A stretch of 64,000 nucleotides of DNA from Promicromonospora iranensis (GTDB taxonomy: Bacteria; Actinomycetota; Actinomycetes; Actinomycetales; Cellulomonadaceae), in assembly GCF_028994775.1 (NCBI RefSeq), contig NZ_JAJQMN010000014.1:29551-93550 (forward strand), written 5' to 3'. Positions 16,282 to 25,614 of the stretch are shown here, piece by piece (position 1 is the stretch's first letter; each line of letters begins with the position of its first letter). The position numbers and the translations under genes were made by a program. Under the pieces are notes generated by a model that was given only the letters and a program-made list of their open reading frames with translations, was not told where the DNA came from and did no database searches.

Positions 16282-18083
16282 TCGCCCGCCACCAGGACGT
16301 CGCTGATGCCGTTCGCGCGCCACTCGCGCAACAGGCGGTGGAACGCGACGGGCCCGGGGCCGTAGGAGAAGCTGCCGCCGACCCCCGCGCCTTCCCGGTT
16401 GTAGTAGCCGGGAGTGCACTCCGCCTGGAAAGCGCTGTGGTCGTGGCCGGTGTCCCGGATGGTCTGCGCCCAGTCGGCCTGCGCGCTCTCGGTCGGCTCG
16501 ACGTAGCGGGCGCCGGCCGCGCGGCCCTCCGCGATGACCGCGGCGATGTGCTCGGCCTGCTCCTGCAGGATGTGCACGAAGTTCACCGAGTTGGCGTTCT
16601 GCACCGCCCCGAGGTGGAAGAGGTTCGGGAAGCCGTGGCTGTAGAACCCGTGCAGCGTCCGCGGCCCGCGGGCCCAGGCCTCCAGGAGCATCTGCCCGCC
16701 CCTGCCGCGCACCGGCATGGTCCCGGACATGACGCCGGAGACGCCCACCTCGAACCCGGTGGCGAAGATGACGCAGTCGACCTCGTACTCGACTTCGCCG
16801 ACCACCACCCCGGTCTCGGTCATCCGGGTGATCCCGCCGAAGTCGGCGGTGTCCACCAGCGTCACGTTCGGGCGGTTGAACGTCGGCAGGTAGACGTCGC
16901 TGAAGGTGGGCCGCTTGCACATGTAGCGGTACCAGGGCTTGAGCAGTTCGGCGGTCACCGGGTCGGTGACCACCTCGTCGACCCGGGCGCGGATCTCGTT
17001 CATCTTCGCGAGGTCGACGAGCTCGTCGATCCGCTCGCGCTCCTCGTCGGACACGCTCGTGTCGACGGCGCCGCTGATGACCTTGCGCTGCAGCTGCGCG
17101 GTCGACGTCCAGCCGTCCTGCGTCAGGTCCTCCCCGACAGGCTCCCCCGAGACCACCGCCAGGAAGTTGTCCATGCGCTCGCGCTGCCAGCCGGGCCGGA
17201 GCGAGGCGGCCCAGTCCGGGTCGGTGGGCCGGTTGTCCCGGACGTCCACCGACGACGGCGTGCGCTGGAAGACGAAGAGGTGCTCGGCGTCGCGCGCCAC
17301 GAACGGGATCACCTGGACGCCGGTGGCACCCGTGCCGACGACGGCGACCTTCTTGTCGGCGAGCCCGGTGAGGCCGCCGAACTGGTCGCCGCCGGTGTAG
17401 CCGTAGTCCCACCGGCTGGTGTGGAAGGTGTGGCCACGGAACGTCTCGATGCCGGGGATACCGGGCAGCTTGGGCTCCGAGAGGGTGCCGGACGAGGTGA
17501 TCACGAAGCGGGCCCGCATGCGGTCCCCGCGGTCGGTCCGCACCACCCACTCCGCCGTCGTCTCCTCCCAGTCCAGAGCGGTCACGCGGGTGTGGAAGAC
17601 GGCGTCGCGGTACAGGTCGAACTTCCGGGCGATGGCGACGGCGTGCTGCCGGATCTCCTCGCCGGGCGCATAGCGCCACTCCGGCACGGAGCCGACCTCC
17701 TCCAGGAGCGGCAGGTACACGTAGGACTGGATGTCGCAGTGGATGCCGGGGTACCTGTTCCAGTACCAGGTCCCGCCGAAGTCCCCCGCCTCGTCCATCA
17801 TCCGCACGTTCTCGACACCGGCCTGGCGCAGCCGGGCACCCGTGATCAGGCCGCCGAACCCGCCGCCGACCACCAGCACCTCCACCGAGTCGGTCAGCGG
17901 TTCGCGCTCGACACGCGGGGTGTAGGGGTCCTTGGCGTAGTAGCCGAACGAGCCGGCCGCGCGGCGGTACTGGGTGGCGCCGTCCGAGCGGATGCGGCGG
18001 TCACGCTCGGCCGCGTACCTCGCTCGCATCGCGTCGACGTCCAGCTCCTCGAGGGTCGCGTGCTCAGAGGGTGAAGTTGTCAT
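16278..18083 (-). CDS. Flavin-containing Baeyer-Villiger monooxygenase
   Basis: A 601-residue type I BVMO that inserts one oxygen next to a carbonyl, using FAD, NADPH and O2 (ketone to ester or lactone). The FAD Rossmann motif is at 73-78 (GGGFGG). The family fingerprint F-x-G-x3-H-x3-W-D is at 215-226 (FRGHTFHTSRWD), and the NADPH Rossmann motif GTGATG is at 250-255. The length matches the cyclohexanone/steroid/phenylacetone monooxygenase group with an N-terminal extension. The ATG at 18083 was chosen for its nearby AGGG; the ATG at 18095 lacks a site. It diverges from a MarR gene and is its likely target. Confidence 0.9.
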   Translation of the reverse strand: MTTSPSEHATLEELDVDAMRARYAAERDRRIRSDGATQYRRAAGSFGYYAKDPYTPRVEREPLTDSVEVLVVGGGFGGLITGARLRQAGVENVRMMDEAGDFGGTWYWNRYPGIHCDIQSYVYLPLLEEVGSVPEWRYAPGEEIRQHAVAIARKFDLYRDAVFHTRVTALDWEETTAEWVVRTDRGDRMRARFVITSSGTLSEPKLPGIPGIETFRGHTFHTSRWDYGYTGGDQFGGLTGLADKKVAVVGTGATGVQVIPFVARDAEHLFVFQRTPSSVDVRDNRPTDPDWAASLRPGWQRERMDNFLAVVSGEPVGEDLTQDGWTSTAQLQRKVISGAVDTSVSDEERERIDELVDLAKMNEIRARVDEVVTDPVTAELLKPWYRYMCKRPTFSDVYLPTFNRPNVTLVDTADFGGITRMTETGVVVGEVEYEVDCVIFATGFEVGVSGVMSGTMPVRGRGGQMLLEAWARGPRTLHGFYSHGFPNLFHLGAVQNANSVNFVHILQEQAEHIAAVIAEGRAAGARYVEPTESAQADWAQTIRDTGHDHSAFQAECTPGYYNREGAGVGGSFSYGPGPVAFHRLLREWRANGISDVLVAGE

Positions 18084-18097
18084 GCCCTGCACCATAA

Positions 18098-18116
18098 ACT
18101 TAACCCGATCCTAAGT
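18098..18116. promoter_or_regulatory. Candidate MarR operator
   Basis: ACTTA (18098-18102) and TAAGT (18112-18116) form an inverted repeat around nine bases in an AT-rich stretch between the divergent monooxygenase and MarR genes. CCTAA recurs at 18110 and 18134. The position suits control of both promoters. The short arms keep confidence low. Confidence 0.4.
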
Positions 18117-18180
18117 AAATAGGTAAGGACGAGCCTAACAAACCAGGCCCGGACACCTCCGCAGGAGCTACGGTGGGCAC

Positions 18181-18651
18181 GTGACAGAGACCGGTGACGC
18201 CGAGCGCGTGCGCCTGGCTGAGCAGATCCGGAACCTCAGCATCGCGTTCGAGACCGGAGCCCTGCCGACGCTGCTCAACCCGCTGCTGTCGGTCGAGCTC
18301 ACCATCCAGCAGCTCAAGGTGCTGACCATGCTGGTGACCACCGACGAGGGCATGACGAGCAGCGGGCTCGCCGAGGCGTTCGGCGTCTCCATGGCCTCGA
18401 TGTCCGGGCTGCTCGACCGGCTCGTGGCGCAGGACATGGTCGAACGCACGAGCGACCCGCACGACGCACGCGTCCGCCGGATCCACGCCACCGAGCACGG
18501 CCGGTCCGCGATGCGCCGCCTCGTCGCCGCGCGTCCGGAGTTCGGGAACGACGTCCTGCTGCGCATCCCGCTGGACGACCTGCGGGCGCTGGCCCGGGGC
18601 ATGGCGGCGGTAGGCGAGGAGCTGAGCCGCCTCCACCAGACCGGTCGTTGA
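18181..18651 (+). CDS. MarR family transcriptional regulator
   Basis: A 156-residue winged-helix regulator of normal MarR length. TIQQLKVLTMLVT, SGLAEAFGVSMASMSGLLDRLV (recognition helix) and the wing RTSDPHDARVRRIHATEHG are typical. The start is GTG. It probably responds to a ketone or related compound and controls the divergent Baeyer-Villiger monooxygenase. Its stop codon lies inside the arm of the following hairpin. Confidence 0.9.
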   Translation: MTETGDAERVRLAEQIRNLSIAFETGALPTLLNPLLSVELTIQQLKVLTMLVTTDEGMTSSGLAEAFGVSMASMSGLLDRLVAQDMVERTSDPHDARVRRIHATEHGRSAMRRLVAARPEFGNDVLLRIPLDDLRALARGMAAVGEELSRLHQTGR

Positions 18652-18708
18652 GTGCTGGATATTTGTTGAGTTTCGGGCTGCAGATCAACAAATATCCAGC
18701 ACTCAACG
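18646..18708. terminator. 24-bp perfect inverted repeat, bidirectional terminator
   Basis: Positions 18646-18669 pair perfectly with 18685-18708 around a 15-base loop. The arm starts CGTTGAGTGCTGGATATTTG, and this sequence recurs in the hairpin at 24564. It lies between the convergent MarR and oxidoreductase genes and overlaps the MarR stop codon. Confidence 0.75.
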
Positions 18709-18719
18709 GGTCCGGTGGG

Positions 18720-20408
18720 TCAGGCGGTGAACTCTCGGGCGCGCAGCCGCACCAGGTGGGCGTGGACCAGCGGGAGGACCGACGCGCCCTCACCGCTCGC
18801 CGAGGCGACCCGCTTCATCGAACCCGCGCGCACGTCGCCGACGGCGAAGACGCCGGGCACCGTCGTCTCGAGGCTCGCCGGCGGCTGGCCGTCGACCCAG
18901 AGCTCCCGCGGCACGTCCCGGCCGGTGAGCACGAACCCCCGCTCGTCGAGCGCCACGCCGTCGGGCAGCCACGAGCAGTCGGGCTCGGCACCGAGCAGGC
19001 AGAACAGGCCGTCGGCCAGCGTCTTGCCGCGCTCCCCGGTGTCGAGGTCCTCGAGCCACAGCCACTGCAGCCGGCCCTCCCCGCCGCCGTCGGCCACCAC
19101 CGTCCGGGTACGCACCTGGATGTTGGGCGTCGCCTCGATCTCACGCACCAGGTAGTCGGACATCGTCTCGGCGAGACTCGCCCGCCGGACGAGGATCGTC
19201 ACGGCGCCCGCGAACTTGGCGAGGTGGACGGCCGCCTGGCCCGCCGAGTTGCCGCCCCCGACGACGTACACGTCGCGGTCCTGCATCTCCCTGGCCATCG
19301 ACGTCGCGGCGCCGTAGTAGACACCTGCGCCCACGAGGTCGTCGACCCCTGGCACGTCCAGGCGCCGGTAGGTCACCCCGGCGGCGATGACCACCGTGCG
19401 GGCGCACAGCTGCGCGCCCGCCACGTGCACGTGCTGGTGCTCCGGCTCGTTCGGCGGTCCCGGGGTCACCTCGACCGCGGCGCGGCCAGTGAAGAAGCGC
19501 GCGCCGAACCGGCCGGCCTGGATGCGGGACCGCTGCGCGAGCCGCATGCCCGAGATGCCGCGCGGGAACCCGAGGTAGTTGCGGATCATCGAGCTGGACC
19601 CGGCCTGGCCGCCGATCGCGTCCCGTTCGAGCACCACGGTAGCCAGCCCTTCGGACGCCGCGTAGACGGCCGCCGCCAGCCCCGCCGGGCCGGCGCCGAC
19701 GATGGCGACGTCGGCGATCACGCCCTCGGGGATCGTGTCGAACCCGCCGTACATCGCCTCGGTCACCGCGGCCGCCGTCGCGCCGGACAGCACGCGGCCG
19801 GAGAACGTCCGGACGATCGGCAGCTCCGCACCAGGCCCGGCTGCCTCGACGATCTCGCCCGCGGAGTCGTCTGCCGGCGCGAGGTTGCGGTGCGGGTGGC
19901 CCAGGCGTTCCAGCAGGTCCCGGATCGCCGCCGCGCCCCGGTCCCCCGGTTCCGCCACGACGTCGGTCACCGTGACCAGCGGTCGCGCCACCGACCAGCC
20001 CCACTCCGAGAGCAGCTCGGCGATCGCGGTGTGGAACTCCTCGTCGCGCGGGCCGCGCGGCAGGAGGAAGAACGTGTCCATGTCGCGCCGCAGGGCCGCG
20101 GCCCGCAGGTCGTCGATCGCGTCGGCGAACACCTCGAACGGGACGAGCGCGATGCGCCGCGCCGTCGCCACGATGGCCGGCACATGGTGCAGGAACTCGA
20201 TGGCCGTGCCCTCGTCCAGGCGGTACTCGGCGCAGACCATCGCGATCTGCGCGCCGTCGCGCACGAGCTCGCGCGCCCGCTCGAGGCCCGCCTCCACGCC
20301 CGCCGCGGTCTCCAAGCGGTAGTCGCGGTCGTACCGAGCGCGGAACTCCTCCTCGACCACGTCGGCGTGCTCGCCGCCGACCAGGAGGATGACTGGCCTG
20401 TCGTCCAT
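18720..20408 (-). CDS. Two-domain FAD oxidoreductase: receiver-like N-terminus fused to thioredoxin-reductase-like domain
   Basis: A 562-residue protein. Residues 1 to about 130 (VILLVGGEHADVVEEEF..., then MVCAEYRLDEGTAIEFLH) look like a response-regulator-type alpha/beta domain. From about 235 it is a thioredoxin-reductase-like flavoprotein: DVAIVGAGPAGLAAAVYAAS (FAD), VYVVGGGNSAGQAAVHLAK (NADPH) and PGVFAVGDVRAGSMKRVASA. The redox CxxC of true thioredoxin reductases is absent, so it probably passes electrons to another partner. Similar fusions are common in actinobacteria but functionally unclear. The ATG at 20408 was chosen because the domain begins there. Confidence 0.8.
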   Translation of the reverse strand: MDDRPVILLVGGEHADVVEEEFRARYDRDYRLETAAGVEAGLERARELVRDGAQIAMVCAEYRLDEGTAIEFLHHVPAIVATARRIALVPFEVFADAIDDLRAAALRRDMDTFFLLPRGPRDEEFHTAIAELLSEWGWSVARPLVTVTDVVAEPGDRGAAAIRDLLERLGHPHRNLAPADDSAGEIVEAAGPGAELPIVRTFSGRVLSGATAAAVTEAMYGGFDTIPEGVIADVAIVGAGPAGLAAAVYAASEGLATVVLERDAIGGQAGSSSMIRNYLGFPRGISGMRLAQRSRIQAGRFGARFFTGRAAVEVTPGPPNEPEHQHVHVAGAQLCARTVVIAAGVTYRRLDVPGVDDLVGAGVYYGAATSMAREMQDRDVYVVGGGNSAGQAAVHLAKFAGAVTILVRRASLAETMSDYLVREIEATPNIQVRTRTVVADGGGEGRLQWLWLEDLDTGERGKTLADGLFCLLGAEPDCSWLPDGVALDERGFVLTGRDVPRELWVDGQPPASLETTVPGVFAVGDVRAGSMKRVASASGEGASVLPLVHAHLVRLRAREFTA

Positions 20409-20450
20409 GGCGCCAAGAGTAGACGCGGCACCCCCTTGGCCGTGCGCGTG

Positions 20451-20487
20451 ACCGTTGCGCCTGGGACGGGCACCCAGGCGCAACGGT
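20451..20487. terminator. 15-bp hairpin terminator
   Basis: ACCGTTGCGCCTGGG (20451-20465) pairs perfectly with 20473-20487 around seven bases, and flanking bases extend the stem with one G-T pair. It sits after the NDH-2-like gene (minus strand) and before the next minus-strand gene, so it separates their transcripts. Confidence 0.65.
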
Positions 20488-20492
20488 CGCGC

Positions 20493-21704
20493 TCAGACCG
20501 CAGCGGTGACGGGTGCGGTCGCGGTCACCCGCCGGCGTCGTACCGGGTACGGCAGCGGGTGGGCCACCATGAACGCGGCGCCCTTGCAGACCAGCTCCTT
20601 GTAGCCGGCGGCGAGACGGCCGCCCGGGGCGGCGGGCCTGGCCCGGTCGTCGGCGGTGACCAGCTGGATGACGGCGTCCTGCCGGCCCAGGCTGATGCAC
20701 TGGTGCACGTAGCCGAGGGGCGTGTTCGGGAGCCTTCCGCCGGTCAGGCGGGCGGCGATGGAGTCGGCGGCCTGCCAGGCCATGGGGATGCCCGAGGCGC
20801 ACGACATCCGCAGCGGTGTGCCCAGCGGCCCGTCGGCCAGCGCGGCGTCGCCCACGGCGTAGACGTCCGGGTGGGAGACCGACCGCATGGTGCCGTCGAC
20901 GACGATCTGGCCGCGCGCCGAGACCTGGAGGGTCGTGGCGGCAGCGATCGGGTGCACGGCGAAGCCGGCCGCCCACACGGTGACGTCGGCCGGGATCGTG
21001 GTGCCGCCGGCCAGCACCTCCGTGGCGCCCACACGTTCGACGTCGGCGTGCTCGTGCACGGTGATCCCGAGGCGGTCGCACACCGCCCGCAGGTGCCGCT
21101 GCCCCGTGGCCGAAAGCCAGTCGCCCAGACCGCCCCGGACGGCGAGCGCGACCTCCAGGTCGCCGCGGGCCTCGGCGATCTCGGTCGCCGCCTCGATGCC
21201 GGTCAGGCCGCCGCCGACCACCACCACCCGGCCGCCCGGGGCCAGCTCGGCCAGGCGGTCGCGCAGCCGGAGCGCACCCGGCCGGCCCGCGACGTCGTAG
21301 GTGTGCTCGCCGGCTCCGGGCACGCCGTGCCCGGCCAGCGAGCTGCCCAGGGCGTAGACGAGGGTGTCGTAGGCCAGCTCGTCGGTGTCGTCGGCGCGGG
21401 CGGCGCCCTCGGCCTGGCCCGCGCCGCCGGCCGCCGCGAGGGAGACGGTCCTGCGCTCGACGTCCACGGCGGTCACCCGCGCGACACGCAGGGTGGCGCC
21501 CGTCCCGGCGAGGATGTCGCGCAGCGGACGCCGGCGGAGCTCCTGCCCGGCGGCCACCTGGTGCATCCGGACCCGCTCGACGAAGTCCGGTTCGGCGTTG
21601 ACCACCGTGACGTCCACGTCGTCGGCGTGCAGGCGCCGGGCGAGCCGGCCGGCGACGGAGGCTCCGGCGTACCCGGCCCCGAGAACAACGATGCGGTGCT
21701 TCAT
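20493..21704 (-). CDS. NDH-2-like NAD(P)/FAD-dependent oxidoreductase
   Basis: A 403-residue flavoprotein of the pyridine nucleotide-disulfide oxidoreductase family. It has FAD motif IVVLGAGYAGASVAGRLARR at 5-24, a second Rossmann motif VVVVGGGLTGIEAATEIAEA, and the FAD-closing VYAVGDAA. It resembles type II NADH dehydrogenases and the oxidoreductases next to ECF41 sigma genes. There is no membrane segment except possible amphipathic C-terminal helices. A CRP-like site and the sigma gene lie just upstream, so it may be a target of that sigma factor. Confidence 0.85.
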   Translation of the reverse strand: MKHRIVVLGAGYAGASVAGRLARRLHADDVDVTVVNAEPDFVERVRMHQVAAGQELRRRPLRDILAGTGATLRVARVTAVDVERRTVSLAAAGGAGQAEGAARADDTDELAYDTLVYALGSSLAGHGVPGAGEHTYDVAGRPGALRLRDRLAELAPGGRVVVVGGGLTGIEAATEIAEARGDLEVALAVRGGLGDWLSATGQRHLRAVCDRLGITVHEHADVERVGATEVLAGGTTIPADVTVWAAGFAVHPIAAATTLQVSARGQIVVDGTMRSVSHPDVYAVGDAALADGPLGTPLRMSCASGIPMAWQAADSIAARLTGGRLPNTPLGYVHQCISLGRQDAVIQLVTADDRARPAAPGGRLAAGYKELVCKGAAFMVAHPLPYPVRRRRVTATAPVTAAV

Positions 21705-21781
21705 GGGATCACTCAGCTCCTGTGGTGGACGGACTGTGCCTCCTGAACCAGATGGCCGCCCGATCCCTGACGTCCCCCGCG

Positions 21782-21797
21782 TGTGACGCCCGTCACC
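21782..21797. promoter_or_regulatory. CRP/GlxR-like site
   Basis: TGTGACGCCCGTCACC matches the TGTGA-N6-TCAC(A) consensus of CRP-family regulators and is itself a near-perfect palindrome. It lies 78 bases upstream of the NDH-2-like gene start. The reverse strand also reads CGTCACA, similar to an ECF41 -35 element, so the assignment is not unique. Confidence 0.45.
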
Positions 21798-21824
21798 CGC
21801 TACGGACCGAGGTCACCAGCCCGC

Positions 21825-22778
21825 TCACCAGCCCTTGATGATCGGCTCCCCGTGGTCCGACGCCGCCCACTGCCGGGCGGCGCGGCCGAGCTTGTCCGGG
21901 TTGACCTGGCTGAGCACGGCGGCGATGCCGTCGGTGGTCGCCTCGAGAGTCATGACGCCGACCAGCGCGCCGTCGACCACCGCGACGATCGCGGGCAGGC
22001 CGTTGGCCGTCCACGCGTAGAGGTCGGGGCTCCCTCCGAGCGCGGCCCGCTTGGGCTCGGTCGGCCGGAACAGCCCGCGCAGGAACTTCGCGAGGGTCTC
22101 GGCCCCGAAGAACGGCTTGGCACGCGCCGGGACCCTGCCGCCGCCGTCGCCCATGCCCATCGCGTCGGAGGTCAGCAGCCGGACGAGCGGCTCGGTCCGG
22201 CCGCTCGTGGCGGCCGCGAGGAACTCCGCCACGACCTGCCGGGCCGCTGCCTGGTCGACGTCGGCGCGGGTCCGCTCGGTCGCCAGGTGCTGCCTGGCAC
22301 GGTGCAGGATCTGCTGGCTGCCGGCCTCGGTGATGTCGAGCATCTCGGCGATCTCCGCATGCGAGTAGGCGAACGCCTCCCGCAGCACGTAGACAGCCCG
22401 CTCGTTCGGGGTGAGGCGCTCCATCAGCACCAGCATCGCCGTCGAGACGGACTCGCGCTGTTCCGCGGTGTCCGCCGGGCCGAGCATCGGGTCGCCGCCC
22501 AGCACCGGCTCCGGCAGCCACTGGCCCACGTACACCTCGCGGCGGGCGCGCGCCGACCCCAGCTGGGTGAGGCAGAGGTTCGTCAGCACCCGGGTCAGCC
22601 ACGCCTCCGGCACCTTGATCTGCTCACGGTCGGCGGCCTCCCAGCGGAGGAAGGCCTCCTGGACGGCGTCCTCGGCCTCCGCGGCGGAGCCCAGCAGGCG
22701 GTACGCGATGGCCTCGAGGCGCGGCCGGAATCCCTCGAAGAGGTCCAGCTCGTCCTGCCGCAGCAGATCGTCGGTCAT
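21825..22778 (-). CDS. ECF41-type RNA polymerase sigma factor (SigJ-like)
   Basis: A 317-residue sigma factor: sigma-2 (FRPRLEAIAYRLLGSAAEAEDAVQEAFLRW), sigma-4 (LTPNERAVYVLREAFAYSHAEIAEML) and a fused C-terminal SnoaL-like domain of about 110 residues from about residue 195. In the ECF41 family this domain acts as a built-in regulator in place of a separate anti-sigma protein. ECF41 genes usually sit next to an oxidoreductase, epimerase or carboxymuconolactone decarboxylase gene; here an NDH-2-like gene follows on the same strand. The ATG at 22778 starts directly before the sigma-2 region. Confidence 0.9.
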   Translation of the reverse strand: MTDDLLRQDELDLFEGFRPRLEAIAYRLLGSAAEAEDAVQEAFLRWEAADREQIKVPEAWLTRVLTNLCLTQLGSARARREVYVGQWLPEPVLGGDPMLGPADTAEQRESVSTAMLVLMERLTPNERAVYVLREAFAYSHAEIAEMLDITEAGSQQILHRARQHLATERTRADVDQAAARQVVAEFLAAATSGRTEPLVRLLTSDAMGMGDGGGRVPARAKPFFGAETLAKFLRGLFRPTEPKRAALGGSPDLYAWTANGLPAIVAVVDGALVGVMTLEATTDGIAAVLSQVNPDKLGRAARQWAASDHGEPIIKGW

Positions 22779-22942
22779 GGGGCCGAGCCTATGACGACGC
22801 CCTCCGCCGACGGGACCGGCGAAAAGTTCGCCCGCGTGACCGTCCGGTTCGGCACGCACCCGTGCGGCATCCGGTCCTACGCTGTTCCCACAGTCAACCG
22901 GGGCCGCTCCACAAGGGCCCGGTCGCCCGGATCGGAGCCGAC

Positions 22943-23532
<590 letters not shown>

Positions 23533-23536
<4 letters not shown>

Positions 23537-24294
23537 GCGCCCCATCCCTGGCCTCCGTCGGCCGGTCCCGGCCCCGTCCCGCGTGGCACGTCGCGACGGT
23601 CGCCGAGACCCGGCGCGAGACGCCCACCGCCGCCCGGCTCACCCTCGAGGTGCCCACGTGGCCCGGGAGCGAGGCCGGGTCCCACGTCGACGTGCGCCTC
23701 ACCGCTCCGGACGGCTACCAGGCCAGCCGCTCGTACTCGATCGCGTCCTCGACACCGGAGGGGCAGGTGATCCTCGCGGTCGACGAGCAGCCGGACGGTG
23801 AGGTGTCGCCGTTCCTGGTCCACGAGGTGCGGCCGGGCGACCAGCTCGAGCTGCACGGCCCGCTGGGCGCGTTCTTCGTCTGGCGGCCCGGGGAGAGCGA
23901 CCTCCCGGTCCAGCTCGTGGCGGGCGGCTCCGGCGTCGTCCCCCTCTACGCCATGGCCGCGGCGCACGGCGCCGCCGCCGACGCCGCGCCGTTCCGGCTG
24001 CTGTACTCGACCCGCACGTCGGCGGACGTGTTCTTCGCGGACGAGCTCGCCGCGCTCACCGGGCCGGCTTTCTCGCTGGACCTCGTCTACACGCGGGAGG
24101 CGCCCGACGGCTGGCCGGACGCCGTCGGACGGCTCACCCGCGAGACGCTCGCCGCCCGCACCCTTCCCGCGGCGCGGCAGCCGCGCATCTACGTCTGCGG
24201 CTCGACGGGATTCGTCGAGACGGTCGCGCGCTGGCTGCAGGATCTCGGCCACCCCGCGGCGGCAATCCACACCGAACGCTTCGGAGGCCTTTAG
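23533..24294 (+). CDS. Ferredoxin-NADP reductase-like FAD/NAD(P)-binding oxidoreductase
   Basis: A 253-residue flavin reductase, the likely electron donor to the molybdoenzyme it is coupled to. It has the FAD-binding RSYSIAS (R-x-Y-S), then the NAD(P)-binding VAGGSGVVPLYAM and the C-terminal IYVCGSTGFVETVARWL, all normal for the FNR superfamily. There is no [2Fe-2S] domain. The GTG start lies in a 4-base overlap with the preceding gene, and its TAG stop is directly followed by the ATG of the DUF6510 gene. Confidence 0.9.
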
Positions 24295-24552
24295 ATGACC
24301 GATCACCTGGACGGCAATGTCCTCGCCGGCGCACTCTCCGAGGTGTTCACCACCGACGTGACGGCGGCCCGCGCACGGTGCGGCGGCTGCGGGCGGATGT
24401 CCGCGATCGCCGAGGCCATGGTCTACACCAGCGCCCCAGGGCTCGTCGCCCGCTGCGCCGGATGCGACCAGGTGCTCGCGACGATCGTCGACGCGGGCGA
24501 CCGGCTCATCCTCAGCCTCGCGGGCCTGAGCGCGATAGAGCTCCGCCGCTGA
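24295..24552 (+). CDS. DUF6510 family zinc-ribbon-like protein
   Basis: An 85-residue protein with two CxxC pairs (Cys29/Cys32 and Cys54/Cys57) that should bind one zinc ion. It begins at the base after the reductase stop codon. I recognise it as the small partner found with this molybdoenzyme/reductase pair; its function is not known. A role in assembly or electron-transfer complex formation is only a guess. Confidence 0.8.
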   Translation: MTDHLDGNVLAGALSEVFTTDVTAARARCGGCGRMSAIAEAMVYTSAPGLVARCAGCDQVLATIVDAGDRLILSLAGLSAIELRR

Positions 24553-24563
24553 CCACCGCCCGA

Positions 24564-24630
24564 CCCGTTGAGTGCTGGCTATTTGTGGTTTCTCAGGCCG
24601 ATTCGGCGCAGATTGCCAGCACTCAACGGG
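24564..24630. terminator. 16-bp perfect inverted repeat sharing its arm with the hairpin at 18646
   Basis: CCCGTTGAGTGCTGGC (24564-24579) pairs with 24615-24630. Inside, TATTTGTGGTT follows the arm as in the 18646 element, but the inner pairing is lost, leaving a 35-base loop. It lies between the convergent DUF6510 and GDPD-like genes. Confidence 0.65.
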
Positions 24631-24641
24631 AGGGGCTGGGG

Positions 24642-25490
24642 TCAGCGGGCCGTGAGGAAGGTGTCCAGGCCTGCCAGGTCGTCGGTGTTGATGTGGTCCA
24701 CGCCGGCATCGGCGAGCTCGGTCCACATCGCGTCGCGCGCGGCACCCGGCTGGTCGGGCGTGGCCCAGAACCGGACGCGGTAGCCCGCGGCGTGAGCCTG
24801 GTCCACGAAGGCGTGCAGGCGCTCCCGCTCGGCGGCGGGCATCTCGCCCACACCCTGCCACGTGAAGAGCCTGGTCCAGTTGTCGCTGACCAGGGGCATC
24901 AGGTTCGCCGGGAGACCGGAGCCCAGGTCGCCGGACCGGCCGTCGTAGAACGCGTAGCGCACCGGCTGCGCCTTCATGGTCTCCAGCGGCCGGTTGCCGC
25001 TGATGACGGCGGTCACGGGGCCGGTCCGCACCCGGCCGTGCGCGGAACGCGTCATGATCCGGCCGTGCTCGGCGAGCTCATCGTGGATCGCGGCGTAGGT
25101 GGGCTCGCCGTCGGACTTGATGTCGATGAGCAGCTGGAGGCTGCCGTCCCAGCCGGGGTAGACGCTCCGGCCGCGGCCCCGCACCAGGTCCTCAAGCGGG
25201 TCGAGGTAGAGGCTCTCCAGCGTCCGTGCGGGGTCCACGTCAACGAGGTCGTGCGCGACGAGCAGCTCGCCGTCGACGAGCCAGACGTCCGCCTCGACGC
25301 TCGTGAAGCCGTGGGAGAGCGCGTCGTGGAGCGGGCGCTCGTGCTCGTAGTCGTTGTGGGCGTGCGCGGCGTCGTGCGGCTCGCCCAGCTCGACGCCACC
25401 CCCGGGCGGGGTGGCCGACGCCGGCGCCGCGAGCCCTCCGAGCAGGGTCGCGGCCGCCAGGGCCGCTCCGACGATGGTTCTTCCGCGCAC
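24642..25490 (-). CDS. Secreted GDPD / PI-PLC-like phosphodiesterase
   Basis: A 282-residue exported protein: signal peptide MRGRTIVGAALAAATLLGGL followed by ASA. The mature part opens with HAHNDYEHERPLHDAL and FTSVEADVWL, with GELLVAHDL, the catalytic pattern of TIM-barrel glycerophosphodiester phosphodiesterase/PI-specific phospholipase C relatives (two histidines and acidic metal ligands). The end, DAGVDHINTDDLAGLDTFL, is also GDPD-like. It probably releases phosphate or glycerol from phospholipid or teichoic-acid debris. The GTG at 25490 was chosen for AAGGAG at six bases. Confidence 0.8.
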   Translation of the reverse strand: MRGRTIVGAALAAATLLGGLAAPASATPPGGGVELGEPHDAAHAHNDYEHERPLHDALSHGFTSVEADVWLVDGELLVAHDLVDVDPARTLESLYLDPLEDLVRGRGRSVYPGWDGSLQLLIDIKSDGEPTYAAIHDELAEHGRIMTRSAHGRVRTGPVTAVISGNRPLETMKAQPVRYAFYDGRSGDLGSGLPANLMPLVSDNWTRLFTWQGVGEMPAAERERLHAFVDQAHAAGYRVRFWATPDQPGAARDAMWTELADAGVDHINTDDLAGLDTFLTAR

Positions 25491-25614
25491 GTTCGTCTCC
25501 TTCTGCCCGACTGACTGGTCAGCCCATGCAAGCGCCGGGTGCTGACGGACAGGTGAACTCCGGACGACGTGGGGCGGTCGGCGAGCGGAACCCCGGATCA
25601 GTCCTCCCGCTGGA

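Noticed and set aside
16281-17679. Upstream extension of the propeller lipoprotein to 815 residues
   Set aside because: The extra part is an out-of-frame shadow of the monooxygenase. The lipobox signal begins at the GTG at 16281, which overlaps the monooxygenase stop.
15975-18074. 699-residue plus-strand frame
   Set aside because: It is antisense to the Baeyer-Villiger monooxygenase, whose motifs are complete.
18648-21746. 1032-residue plus-strand frame
   Set aside because: It runs through two minus-strand flavoprotein genes with intact motifs; its own sequence is Arg/His/Asp-rich shadow. It would also read through the hairpin at 18646.
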